This document shows positions 7,804 through 15,979 of a stretch of 64,000 nt of DNA, one piece after another. Made by a program: the position numbers and the translations under genes. Numbering within the stretch: position 1 is the first letter of the stretch; every line of letters starts with the position of its first letter. Under the pieces are notes generated by a model. That model ran no database searches. It was not told the DNA's origin and saw only the letters and a list, made by a program, of their open reading frames with translations. The DNA lies in contig NZ_PPPV01000016.1 in NCBI RefSeq assembly GCF_002901705.1, forward strand, positions 297,333-361,332, given 5' to 3'. This DNA is from Staphylococcus lugdunensis (lineage in GTDB: Bacteria; Bacillota; Bacilli; Staphylococcales; Staphylococcaceae).

Positions 7804-9153
7804 ATGGTCATCGTCAAAACAGCTGGCGGCGCTATTGAAGGTACAACAAGTGATGGGATAGATTGCTTTCTTGGTATTCCTTACGCGCATGCGCCAATCG
7901 GATCAATGCGTTTTAAGCATGCACAACTTAAGACATCATGGTCCTCCCCATATCAAGCAATGCGTGTTCAAGCCATCCCACCCCAACCACAAAATAAGCT
8001 TGAAACCTTTTTTTCTTCGACACCTAGATCTTTTGTTCAAGATGAAGATTGTTTATATTTAAACATTTGGCGTCAAGCTAATGACAATTACCTTAAGCCA
8101 GTAATTATTTACTTTTACGGTGGTGGATTTATCAACGGACATGGCACTGCTGAACTCTATACACCAGAACATATCGTAGCGCAAGAAGATGTCATCGTAG
8201 TGACCTTTAATTATCGCTTGGGCGCCTTAGGTTATTTAGATTGGTCCTATTTTAATTCAAATTATGATAAAAATAACGGTTTATCTGATCAACTCGCCGC
8301 ATTAAAATGGGTGCATACATTTATTGACTCTTTTGGCGGAGACACAAATAATGTGACTTTAATGGGACAATCTGCAGGCAGTATGTCTATTATGGCATTA
8401 ATGCAAATGCCTCACGCAGTTACCTACTTTAAACAAGTCATCTTATTAAGTGGTACGCTCAAATTAGACAGTGCTGATGTAGGAACGACGAAAGCAAGAC
8501 ATTTTGAACAATTAATGGAACAGCGCTATGGTCATCATGATATTACGTTATTACATTCTTCCCAGCTATTACAGCTTATGGATGACGATGAACAAGCGCG
8601 TGGTAAATCGAAAGGATTAGAACTAATTTACGCACCAATAGCTACAAGTGACATGTCTCTACCTCTCCAAAATAATCGTAAACCTATGCTCGTATGCATC
8701 ACACATGATGAAGGAGATATTTATATTACTGGCGAAGAACATAAGCTCACGCCTAGACGCTTTACAGAAGTGATGGCCTTATATGATATATATGTTAAGC
8801 CACATGACGTGCAAAGTGCAGTACAACAGTCACAAATCATTACATATTCTTATTTTTTAGCACCTGCATTGCATTTTTTAAAGCATTTCAGCACAACTAA
8901 CCAGGCATGGTTAGCACGTTTTGATTGGTGCATACCACTTCATCATGACTACGGAAGTGCGTATCATATTTTAGATGTTATCTTTTGGTTCGGTAAAATG
9001 GACATCTTAGCTGCACACCAAGTATCACAATTAACGCATGCCCGACGACTAAGCAGGCAAATGATACGTGATTTAGCGCAATTTGCTCGCACAGGAACAT
9101 GTCATTGGCAACCTTATTCTGCAACACACCAGCAACCATATGTATATAAGTAA
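7804..9153 (+). CDS. Type-B carboxylesterase (para-nitrobenzyl esterase-like)
   Basis: A 449-residue alpha/beta-hydrolase of the carboxylesterase type-B family. The oxyanion-hole motif FYGGGF lies near residue 105, the nucleophile elbow GQSAGS places the catalytic serine at residue 190, and the histidine motif AYHILDVIFWFG gives His388. There is no signal peptide, so it should be cytoplasmic. Start: ATG at 7804 with AGGAGC ten bases upstream. The family hydrolyses small esters; the natural substrate is unknown. The C-terminus is somewhat shorter than Bacillus pnbA (about 490 residues). Its stop codon touches the first copy of a 150-bp dispersed repeat. Confidence 0.87.
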   Translation: MVIVKTAGGAIEGTTSDGIDCFLGIPYAHAPIGSMRFKHAQLKTSWSSPYQAMRVQAIPPQPQNKLETFFSSTPRSFVQDEDCLYLNIWRQANDNYLKPVIIYFYGGGFINGHGTAELYTPEHIVAQEDVIVVTFNYRLGALGYLDWSYFNSNYDKNNGLSDQLAALKWVHTFIDSFGGDTNNVTLMGQSAGSMSIMALMQMPHAVTYFKQVILLSGTLKLDSADVGTTKARHFEQLMEQRYGHHDITLLHSSQLLQLMDDDEQARGKSKGLELIYAPIATSDMSLPLQNNRKPMLVCITHDEGDIYITGEEHKLTPRRFTEVMALYDIYVKPHDVQSAVQQSQIITYSYFLAPALHFLKHFSTTNQAWLARFDWCIPLHHDYGSAYHILDVIFWFGKMDILAAHQVSQLTHARRLSRQMIRDLAQFARTGTCHWQPYSATHQQPYVYK

Positions 9154-9154
9154 A

Positions 9155-9306
9155 GGAGCGGGACAGCATTCATTATGAATTCGCTGTCCCGCCCCGGCAA
9201 GGTTGACCAAGATTGAAAAAGCTTGGTATACACATATTTTCAATCCAGCCAACTACTACCAATTTAGAGTCCATATCCTAAAACATAATGATGTCTGAGA
9301 CTTTTA
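9155..9306 (+). repeat. Dispersed double-hairpin repeat, copy A
   Basis: About 150 bp, found again at 18721-18875 and 55983-56138 in the same orientation. It begins GGAGCGGGACAG, forms a first hairpin around GAATTC (GGGACAGC...GCTGTCCC) and a second long hairpin (GATTGAAAA...TTTTCAATC), then ends with AACATAATGATGTC. It lies between converging genes. Confidence 0.85.
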
Positions 9307-9309
9307 CTG

Positions 9310-10485
9310 CTAATTATTAATATAATGATTGCGTAAAGCTAAAGTAATGATAAGTCCAGCAAGTCCTATCGCAGCACTGACATAGGGTAAAAATGAGACC
9401 TCCCATTGGGATACAACTAAGCCGCCAATCATTCCTCCTATACCAATACCTGCGTTCAATGCTGACATATTCCAACTCATAACCTGGCTTGTATCCCCTT
9501 CAACTTGCTCAATCAAACCACTTTGAATAGCGGGATTAGTGCTCCATTGCATAATATTCCATACAAAAATACCGATTAATAATAAAGCTGCATAAGGTAA
9601 TATTATATTCAATAGCACCATCATAACAACAAAGACTGCGATTGATATCGTAAGCCAGCGCTTACTTGTCCATTTATCTGCAAATACTCCACCGAGTGAA
9701 GTGCCTATAACACCAGCGACACCGTTCATTAGTAATGCAACAGAGACAAAGCGCAATGTATAATCATGTGATAATATCAAGGGATTAATATAAACAAATG
9801 TGGCTGAATTTGCCACAAGTATTAAAAAGGTAATTGTGATAAATTTGACGACTTCTTGCGGTCTAATAATTTTTGAAGGCACATCAGATGCTTCTGTACC
9901 ATTTGACTGCTCTGTACCAGCCACCTGTTGAAGTTCTCTTTGATGTGGTAAGTAGTACAGCATCAATATACCTGCTAGCACACTAACGACAATAATAAAT
10001 AGAAAGGTGTAACGCCAACCTACTATATCCCCAATCATGGTTCCAAGTGGCACACCGAAAACATTAGCCGCACTAAATCCAGAGTATACAACGCCAATCA
10101 TTTTCCCGCGATTTTTAGGAAGGGTTAACATGGCGGTTAAGGCTAACACTTTTACAATAATAAGCGAAGCAGCAGCAGATGATAGGATGCGACCTATAAC
10201 GAGTATAGTGAAATTAGGCGCCAAAGCAATCATAGCATTACCTATAATGAATATAAGCAACGTCCATAACAGTACCGATCTTGCACTAAAGCGATGAGTT
10301 AATTTAACTAATATAGGTCCACAAATAGCAAACGTCAATGCATATAGCGTGACCAATTGCCCGACAACCGCTTCAGACACATGCAAATCAGCACTCATTA
10401 GATTCATGATTCCCGCAACCATCATTTCTACCATTCCAACAATAAAAACACTAAGAATAAATGTTGCAACACGCATGACTGACAC
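9310..10485 (-). CDS. MFS transporter, DHA1 (AraJ/YdhP-like) exporter family
   Basis: A 391-residue, 12-helix major facilitator. The motif-A-like loop KLTHRFSARSVLL between helices 2 and 3 and the helix-5 motif region GFSAANVFGVPLGTMIGD are typical of DHA1 efflux proteins of the AraJ/YdhP/NepI type, usually exporting drugs, sugars or nucleosides; substrate unknown here. A long loop near residue 190-215 separates the two halves. The start is placed at GTG 10483-10485 because GAAAGGAGAG lies seven bases upstream; an ATG at 10524 would add 13 hydrophilic residues but has no ribosome site. A hairpin with a T-run sits in its leader at 10532-10570, which may end the upstream gene or attenuate this one. 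Confidence 0.85.
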   Translation of the reverse strand: MSVMRVATFILSVFIVGMVEMMVAGIMNLMSADLHVSEAVVGQLVTLYALTFAICGPILVKLTHRFSARSVLLWTLLIFIIGNAMIALAPNFTILVIGRILSSAAASLIIVKVLALTAMLTLPKNRGKMIGVVYSGFSAANVFGVPLGTMIGDIVGWRYTFLFIIVVSVLAGILMLYYLPHQRELQQVAGTEQSNGTEASDVPSKIIRPQEVVKFITITFLILVANSATFVYINPLILSHDYTLRFVSVALLMNGVAGVIGTSLGGVFADKWTSKRWLTISIAVFVVMMVLLNIILPYAALLLIGIFVWNIMQWSTNPAIQSGLIEQVEGDTSQVMSWNMSALNAGIGIGGMIGGLVVSQWEVSFLPYVSAAIGLAGLIITLALRNHYINN

Positions 10486-10524
10486 TTTGTTTCTCTCCTT
10501 TCTATCATTCATTTTGTATTGCAT

Positions 10525-10570
10525 AATAAAAAAACAGCTACGTCTAACACTGTTTATGTCGTAACTGTTT
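10525..10570 (-). terminator. Hairpin with T-run between the 75-residue ORF and the MFS gene
   Basis: Arms 10532-10542 and 10560-10570 pair with one mismatch (minus strand AAACAGTTACG/CGTAGCTGTTT) and are followed by seven T residues. It is 40 bp past the small gene's stop and 40 bp before the exporter start. A TATAAT on the minus strand at 10572-10577 lies right next to it. Confidence 0.7.
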
Positions 10571-10611
10571 CATTATATAATAAATTATTCTTTTTTGTAT
10601 ATAACTCCCAT

Positions 10612-10839
10612 TTATATACGATCAGACTCATCTAAATAGTCCTCCGTGATGGTCATGGTAATCATGGCAATCGCAAAACCGATTAACGCACCATAGATGA
10701 CATATGAATTGTGTAATAATAAATCAATACCAAAGTTTAAATGAAAGCGTGCTTCAAACCATGCAAAGACAAAGCGTAAAATATTAAATAGAAATAACAC
10801 CGTAGCAATAAAACCAGAAGTATAAGCTACTATTTTCAT
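10612..10839 (-). CDS. Small two-helix membrane protein, unknown function
   Basis: A 75-residue protein with two predicted membrane helices (residues about 5-28 and 45-65), an amphipathic stretch AWFEARFHLNF between them and an acidic C-terminus (TEDYLDESDRI). A GGGGAT ribosome site precedes the ATG by six bases, which supports it as a real gene. I do not recognise a family. It is followed by a terminator-like hairpin and lies upstream of the MFS exporter on the same strand, and is divergent from the two-component system, so it could be a target of that system; this is inference. Confidence 0.65.
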   Translation of the reverse strand: MKIVAYTSGFIATVLFLFNILRFVFAWFEARFHLNFGIDLLLHNSYVIYGALIGFAIAMITMTITEDYLDESDRI

Positions 10840-10996
10840 TTATATATCCCCTTTTCTAATAAGCTTAATAATAACTTTAGTATAATCAAGATACTTTAAC
10901 TTCAATTTATTATCAGCTTAATTCTTCCTTAAATATGTAAAAAGCATATAGTTTAATTAGCTAAAGTTTAATATGATAGAGTGTGAGGTGTTATAT

Positions 10997-11674
10997 ATGA
11001 CAATAGATGTCCTAATTGTTGAAGATGATAAAGATATTAATGAACTGATGAAATTGTCCCTTACGACTAAAGGAATTAAACAAATAAAAGTGGCTTATGA
11101 CATTGACCATGCAAAGACCTTACTGCATGACTTTAACTTTCAAGTTGTATTACTAGATTTAAATTTACACGCTGAGGATGGCTACCAATTGCTCAAATAT
11201 ATTGATTTATCGGTGACTAATGTTATCGTAGTTACAGCCAAAGATACCAATTTGGATGTATATAAAGGCTTTGAAAAAGGAGCCGTAGATTACATTAAAA
11301 AACCCTTTGATCCAATGGAGCTGTATTATCGGGTTTCATTACATCTTCATTCAGATGCCTGCACAACTTACCACTATGATTATTTAGATATCGACTTTAA
11401 CAGCATGGATGTCCAAGTAAATGGACATTCTGTACCATTAACTGCCCGCGAATATGATTTGCTTATTTATTTTATCCGTCATAAAAATCAAGTACTGACA
11501 AAACAGCAATTATATGAGCATGTCTGGGGCTATGATACCGGTGTAGATGATAATACTTTAATGGTTCACATTCGGACATTACGTAAAAAGATAGAACGCC
11601 AACCTAATCAACCTACCTTTATTCAAACCGTACGCGGTAAAGGTTATATTTATAAGGAAGATGCCTATGAATAA
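10997..11674 (+). CDS. OmpR-family response regulator
   Basis: A 225-residue DNA-binding response regulator. The receiver domain (1-120) shows the acidic pocket VEDD (residues about 8-11), the phosphorylated Asp54 in LLDLNL, the threonine switch VVTAKD and KKPFDP with the conserved lysine. The C-terminal winged helix (about 130-225) has the OmpR/PhoB pattern LTAREYDLLIYF, LYEHVWGYDTGVDDNTLMVHIRTLRKKI split over two motifs and VRGKGYIY. The start at 10997 is chosen over 10973 because GAGGTG lies six bases before it. The next gene, its kinase, overlaps the stop by eight bases. It does not match the well-known staphylococcal regulators SaeR, GraR, ArlR, SrrA or BceR by eye. Confidence 0.92.
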   Translation: MTIDVLIVEDDKDINELMKLSLTTKGIKQIKVAYDIDHAKTLLHDFNFQVVLLDLNLHAEDGYQLLKYIDLSVTNVIVVTAKDTNLDVYKGFEKGAVDYIKKPFDPMELYYRVSLHLHSDACTTYHYDYLDIDFNSMDVQVNGHSVPLTAREYDLLIYFIRHKNQVLTKQQLYEHVWGYDTGVDDNTLMVHIRTLRKKIERQPNQPTFIQTVRGKGYIYKEDAYE

Positions 11675-13130
11675 ACGTTTTAATTTTAAATTTTCAAAAT
11701 ATATGACATTATTTATGCTTGCGAATATTATTTTAGGTGTCGTATTCGTAGTATATTTGTTAATTGAAACTTATGACCGCATATATAGTGATATCAATAC
11801 TATTGATCCTGATTATTTAATTGCAAATGATATTGTCAAAGAACCCAATCAACATATAAAGGATTTGGCAGCCGAACACAACGTTTCGCTTTATTTTACG
11901 GATACTGCGGGAAATATACTATATCCTCATACAAAAAAAGGACAAAACTTGAAGTCTCGAATTCTTAAAAATTTGCGTTATGCACATGCTGTATCAAATA
12001 AGAAAGGCACGTATATGGTCTATTTTTATCCAAATCAATCAACAACTCGTGTTAACAATGCACGTCAAATTAAGACAGATCAACTATTAGAGAGCATTGT
12101 TACTCAAGATTATAATAAATGGGACTATAAATTAAATCAGCATCATCTTAGCTTTATTAAGAATCCCAACCCTAAACCTATATTAGATGATGATGAATTG
12201 GGCAAAGGATTTGAAAATAGTGGAAAGTTCTATTTAACTGTTTTAATGATTTATGTGTTACTCAGTATTGTATTAATTGTTATTGCTACATTCTTTGTAA
12301 CAAAGCGTGTAACAAAACCAATGTCTTATTATATTCATTGGATTAACCATCTAGCACATGGTAAATTGTACCAACCTACCACAAAAAGTAAGTTGAAGCG
12401 TTTTATTAATACTTATCCAGAATTACATCACAGTTTGTCAGATCTAACACAACAATTATTAAATGATAAATTTTATCATAATCAAATGACTTATTATAAA
12501 TCTAAATGGATTAGCCAAGTCTCCCATGATTTAAAATCACCTTTAACAACCATTTATGGTTATGCGAAATTAATACATGCCGATAGTGAAACACAACAAT
12601 ATGTAAATTTAATTACACAAAAAGCCTCATTTATGACTGAACTGTTAGAAAGTTTGAATCAAACATTTGATATTGAAACCAACCAGATACAGTATAGTAA
12701 AGAGCTTTTCCCCGTTGAATCAACGATGAATAAAGTGATTAATGTGATTGGCTATGACAATATAGACGTATACTTTCACACAGCATCACACAAGACATTT
12801 TATGGCAATAAGCTTTATTTTGAACGTCTAATGATTAATTTAATCAATAATAGTCTTGAACATAATAATGAGAATCCACATATTCAAATCCAGTTGAAGG
12901 TATACGGTACACAGCTCATTATCGATTATTTAGATGATGGTATTGGACTGCCACATACTGATTTTAAATCATTAGTTCAGGAAACATATACAACTAAGAA
13001 AGATCGCGAAAGCCATGGCTTCGGTTTATCCATCATCAATGATGCCGTCAACTATCACCATGGAACAATACAATTACAACCAACAGCGCAAGGCGTTCAC
13101 TTTCATATTATGTTACAAGACAAAAGCTAA
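11667..13130 (+). CDS. Sensor histidine kinase of the two-component system
   Basis: A 487-residue membrane kinase partnered with the regulator upstream. A first helix (about residues 10-32) is followed by an extracytoplasmic domain of ~155 residues, a second helix near 185-208, a HAMP-like linker, and a HisKA motif SHDLKSPL with His287 as predicted phosphoacceptor. The ATP-binding domain shows the N box LINNSLEHN, G1 box DDGIGLP and G2 box HGFGLSI. The ATG at 11667 has AAGGAAG six bases upstream; the ATG at 11661 is less suited. The large sensor domain suggests an external ligand, not an intramembrane-sensing kinase. Ligand unknown. The operon ends at a hairpin at 13228. Confidence 0.9.
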   Translation: MNKRFNFKFSKYMTLFMLANIILGVVFVVYLLIETYDRIYSDINTIDPDYLIANDIVKEPNQHIKDLAAEHNVSLYFTDTAGNILYPHTKKGQNLKSRILKNLRYAHAVSNKKGTYMVYFYPNQSTTRVNNARQIKTDQLLESIVTQDYNKWDYKLNQHHLSFIKNPNPKPILDDDELGKGFENSGKFYLTVLMIYVLLSIVLIVIATFFVTKRVTKPMSYYIHWINHLAHGKLYQPTTKSKLKRFINTYPELHHSLSDLTQQLLNDKFYHNQMTYYKSKWISQVSHDLKSPLTTIYGYAKLIHADSETQQYVNLITQKASFMTELLESLNQTFDIETNQIQYSKELFPVESTMNKVINVIGYDNIDVYFHTASHKTFYGNKLYFERLMINLINNSLEHNNENPHIQIQLKVYGTQLIIDYLDDGIGLPHTDFKSLVQETYTTKKDRESHGFGLSIINDAVNYHHGTIQLQPTAQGVHFHIMLQDKS

Positions 13131-13227
13131 CATCATTGAAGTGACTAAATTATTCATCCTAGGATTACAGACCTATAACATCAACGCTAAAATTATAAAA
13201 TCTGGGAAATCACAACTGAAGCATCAT

Positions 13228-13272
13228 AGCCAGTAAATGTGTTGTCACAAATGCATTTACTGGCTTCTTTTA
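13228..13272 (+). terminator. Terminator after the two-component operon
   Basis: Arms AGCCAGTAAATG (13228-13239) and its exact complement (13254-13265), followed by a T-rich stretch. Confidence 0.82.
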
Positions 13273-13433
13273 TGCTAATATAACGTTTTATTAACTCGCT
13301 TTCTTTGAGAATAGCTTCAGCTCACCTTAATCGACAGTATTTGTAATTTTGCGCTTTTTTCATCTTATACTGCTTTCGCAAGCACCCCACCAAAACACTT
13401 CGCTTACATATGTTTAAATATTTTTAAAAAAAT

Positions 13434-13633
13434 AAGGCCCTTTCATTTAATTTAGTATAGACATCTTAACTAAATTAAAGAGGTACCTTTTCTTCAAAAA
13501 TGATTACATTGTTCAACTTACACTGAAACAAGAATCTTCTGAATACATCCTAACTTATGATTTATTCAGATATGTGAAAACAATCATTAAAATGCTTCTA
13601 GTTGCTAAAGACGATGTCATTATGCTTCATTAA
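13434..13633 (+). pseudogene. Relic of an IS1182/IS1272-family transposase 5' end
   Basis: A long imperfect inverted repeat, arms 13434-13456 and 13469-13489, is followed by an open frame with no start codon reading FKNDYIVQLTLKQ, then ILTYDLFRYVKTI. This resembles the N-terminus of IS1182/IS1272-family transposases as I remember it (YNMTQLTLP, then NDISRYV), and the hairpin resembles the structure that precedes those genes. The frame breaks off soon after RYV and runs into the end of the fetB-like gene on the other strand. The rest of the element is gone. The assignment rests on a short match, so a search is needed. Confidence 0.5.
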
Positions 13634-14396
13634 CAATGTCATTATCACGTGCAACCAATTGGTGGCGCGCATTAAAGAATTGACCATAGCTTAAATAAGT
13701 AGCAATTAACGCTGACATCACGGTAGATGTCGTATGAACAAAGACAACAAGCAATTGAAATTTGACCGCTTCTAATGGCGGTGTGCCACCTATAATTAAG
13801 CCTGTCATCATCCCAGGAATTGACACTAAACCATATGTTTTAACTGAATCAATGGTTGGAACAATCGCTAATCGAATGCTATCACGTACAGCATCTTTAG
13901 ACGCAAGTTTTGGCGATGCAGCTAACGTTAACTTAGATTCAATATCATTTACATCTTTAACAAAGGCACGGTCTAAATGCTGATATGCCAAATTAATAGC
14001 TATAAGCCCATTGTTTGCCAACATACCACTGATTGGAATGACTTCATTTGGTTTAAAGTCTATCGCACCTGTCAAAATAATAGCCGTCAATGGAATAGCT
14101 GTCCCAATGATAATCGCAATGAGTGAAATCCAAAAGACGTGATGCATCACTTTTGAAGCCCTATGTAATGTATTCCATGAAGCGTTAATTATAATGATAA
14201 ATACTGCAAGTAAGAGTAACCACGTGGCATCTATTTCAAAAATATAATGCAATAGAAACCCTAGGATAAGCAATTGGATGGTCGCACGTAGTGACGCTAC
14301 AACTAAATCTTTAATAATATGTAAGCCTTCTTTATACGAAATGGCAATCGGTATGATTAACAATAATGCCGTTAAGCAAATGGCTGTATTACTCAT
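13620..14396 (-). CDS. fetB: FetB/YbbM-type ABC permease (UPF0014)
   Basis: A 258-residue membrane protein with about seven hydrophobic helices, belonging to the UPF0014/YbbM family. The segments RATIQLLILGFLLHYIF near residue 37, NGLIAINLAYQHLDRAF near 128 and SIPGMMTGLIIGGTPPLEA near 196 are characteristic. In E. coli the FetAB pair has been linked to iron export and peroxide tolerance; that role is inferred here. The start overlaps the end of the ATPase gene by eight bases, with GAGGAG inside the latter. The 3' end meets a transposase relic on the opposite strand. Confidence 0.85.
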   Translation of the reverse strand: MSNTAICLTALLLIIPIAISYKEGLHIIKDLVVASLRATIQLLILGFLLHYIFEIDATWLLLLAVFIIIINASWNTLHRASKVMHHVFWISLIAIIIGTAIPLTAIILTGAIDFKPNEVIPISGMLANNGLIAINLAYQHLDRAFVKDVNDIESKLTLAASPKLASKDAVRDSIRLAIVPTIDSVKTYGLVSIPGMMTGLIIGGTPPLEAVKFQLLVVFVHTTSTVMSALIATYLSYGQFFNARHQLVARDNDIVNEA

Positions 14397-15051
14397 TGTG
14401 CTTCAACTCCTCTTGCTTAGTAATTTGACCATCAACAATCGTAATTCGTCTGTCGAAATGACGCATGCTCTGATCATCACTATGTGTAATCCACATAACA
14501 CCTACACCGGTCTTGGCTAAATCGAACACGAGCTGTTCTACAATTCGCTTATTGGCGGTATCCAAGGCACTAGTCGCTTCATCTAATAATAATAGTTCGG
14601 GTTGATACATCAACTGTCTAGCTATGGTAATACGTTGTCGCTCACCGCCTGATAAATGTTCGATGCGTGTATTTAAATTATAATGTCCTAAATTAAGATG
14701 TTGAAGTAATTGTAGCGCTTTAGTTTCATCAAACTCATCAGAATGGGCCATCGCTGGAAAACGCATATTATCACCAATATTTTGGCCAAAAAGTTCACTT
14801 TGTTGCATCAGATAACTTATTTTCGAGCGCAATACTTCTGGTTCATATGCATCGAACGGTTTATCGTTTAATAATAATTCGCCACTTGTCGGACTGATTA
14901 AGTTATCTATTTGTTTTAACAAAGTGCTCTTCCCACTTCCTGAAGGTCCTACAATGGCTACAGTTTCCCCTTTTTTCAATTGGAAATTGATATTGTCTAA
15001 AATTGTACGACGTGTTGCTTGATAACATAGATGTTTAATTTCTAATAACAC
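14389..15051 (-). CDS. fetA: FetA/YbbL-type ABC ATPase
   Basis: A 220-residue single-domain ABC ATPase, partner of the permease encoded just downstream. Walker A GPSGSGKST is near residue 34, the signature LSGGERQR near 135 and Walker B ELLLLDEAT near 155. The C-terminal sequence lacks extra domains, as usual for YbbL/FetA (about 220 residues). The overlap of 8 bp with the permease gene indicates translational coupling. Together they form a two-gene exporter, likely for iron by analogy with FetAB; no Fur-box-like sequence was found upstream by eye. Confidence 0.87.
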   Translation of the reverse strand: MLLEIKHLCYQATRRTILDNINFQLKKGETVAIVGPSGSGKSTLLKQIDNLISPTSGELLLNDKPFDAYEPEVLRSKISYLMQQSELFGQNIGDNMRFPAMAHSDEFDETKALQLLQHLNLGHYNLNTRIEHLSGGERQRITIARQLMYQPELLLLDEATSALDTANKRIVEQLVFDLAKTGVGVMWITHSDDQSMRHFDRRITIVDGQITKQEELKHNE

Positions 15052-15177
15052 GTAACATCGCTCCTTATTATGTCTTACTACTATCGTACCTTATTTTCAG
15101 GTATCATCAATGACGAATTAACAACAAAAAACTATGGTTAAGCATGTAATAATGATGTTTCTTAGCCTTTACAATAA

Positions 15178-15957
15178 TTATAAAAATTGTAATAGTGTCA
15201 AAATAAATGAAAGTAAGTTATTAAAACTATGTAACGCTATTGTTACTGCTAAATTGCGACCACTCATGTTATATGCCACCACAAAACTGGTTGCCATAAT
15301 TAAATAAGGTCCGATTTCAAATGGCGATGTTGCGTCAGTGACATGAATACCAGCAAATAGCAGGATTGAAATAATCGACATTACTGGATATGACAATTTC
15401 TTACCTAATTCATGAATTAATAAATGACGAAATAGCAGCTCTTCAACTATTGGTGTAATAATTACAATATTTAAAAATAATAACGGCCACACCTTGATAT
15501 TACTAAATAGTTTTCTAATTTCTTGTTCATTCTGCGTATCATGAAATTGCCAATGTTCTGGTAAAAATTGCATTACGTTCGCATAGACGATATTCGCTAC
15601 ATACATGACCAACAAGACGATAATCATGAGATAAATATATCGTTGTAATTGCTTCACACGAGCGATTGCAGTGTTTAAAAGTGCACGATAATGTAAGGCC
15701 CAAAAAATCAAAACTACAGATAATTGTGCCAATAAAGCATAAAGTTGTGAAGTATAAGTTAAACCACTTGGCCGATGCAATAAAGTAAATGATAACCAAT
15801 TGATTGCGTCAGCTAATATAAATGGCAAATACATATTACCTAATACATATACAAGTATCAGTAAAAAATCACGTTTAACCATCTGGGGTTGTCGCCAAGG
15901 ATTTTGATGATATGTCATTGATGAAATTCTGTTATTTTTTGTCATTCTATGATTCAT
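15178..15957 (-). CDS. CPBP-family intramembrane metalloprotease (first of pair)
   Basis: A 259-residue membrane protein of the CPBP/Abi family (PF02517 type). Motif 1 is EELLFRH with Glu172, Glu173 and Arg177; motif 2 FAGIH gives His205; motif 3 ALHSFNN gives His243, so all residues expected for a glutamate-histidine intramembrane protease are present. About six to eight hydrophobic helices are predicted. AAAGGAG six bases before the ATG fixes the start. Family members in staphylococci and streptococci act in peptide pheromone handling or bacteriocin self-immunity; the substrate here is unknown. It lies 22 bp after a paralogue on the same strand. Confidence 0.85.
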   Translation of the reverse strand: MNHRMTKNNRISSMTYHQNPWRQPQMVKRDFLLILVYVLGNMYLPFILADAINWLSFTLLHRPSGLTYTSQLYALLAQLSVVLIFWALHYRALLNTAIARVKQLQRYIYLMIIVLLVMYVANIVYANVMQFLPEHWQFHDTQNEQEIRKLFSNIKVWPLLFLNIVIITPIVEELLFRHLLIHELGKKLSYPVMSIISILLFAGIHVTDATSPFEIGPYLIMATSFVVAYNMSGRNLAVTIALHSFNNLLSFILTLLQFL

Positions 15958-15979
15958 AATAAACTCCTTTAATTTATGC

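Noticed and set aside
13015-13236. 73-codon plus-strand frame at the end of the histidine kinase gene
   Set aside because: It overlaps the kinase C-terminus in another frame and then runs into intergenic DNA; no ribosome site.
14396-15178. Fur box ahead of the FetAB-like genes
   Set aside because: No GATAATGATTATC-like sequence was found by eye in the region upstream of 15051.
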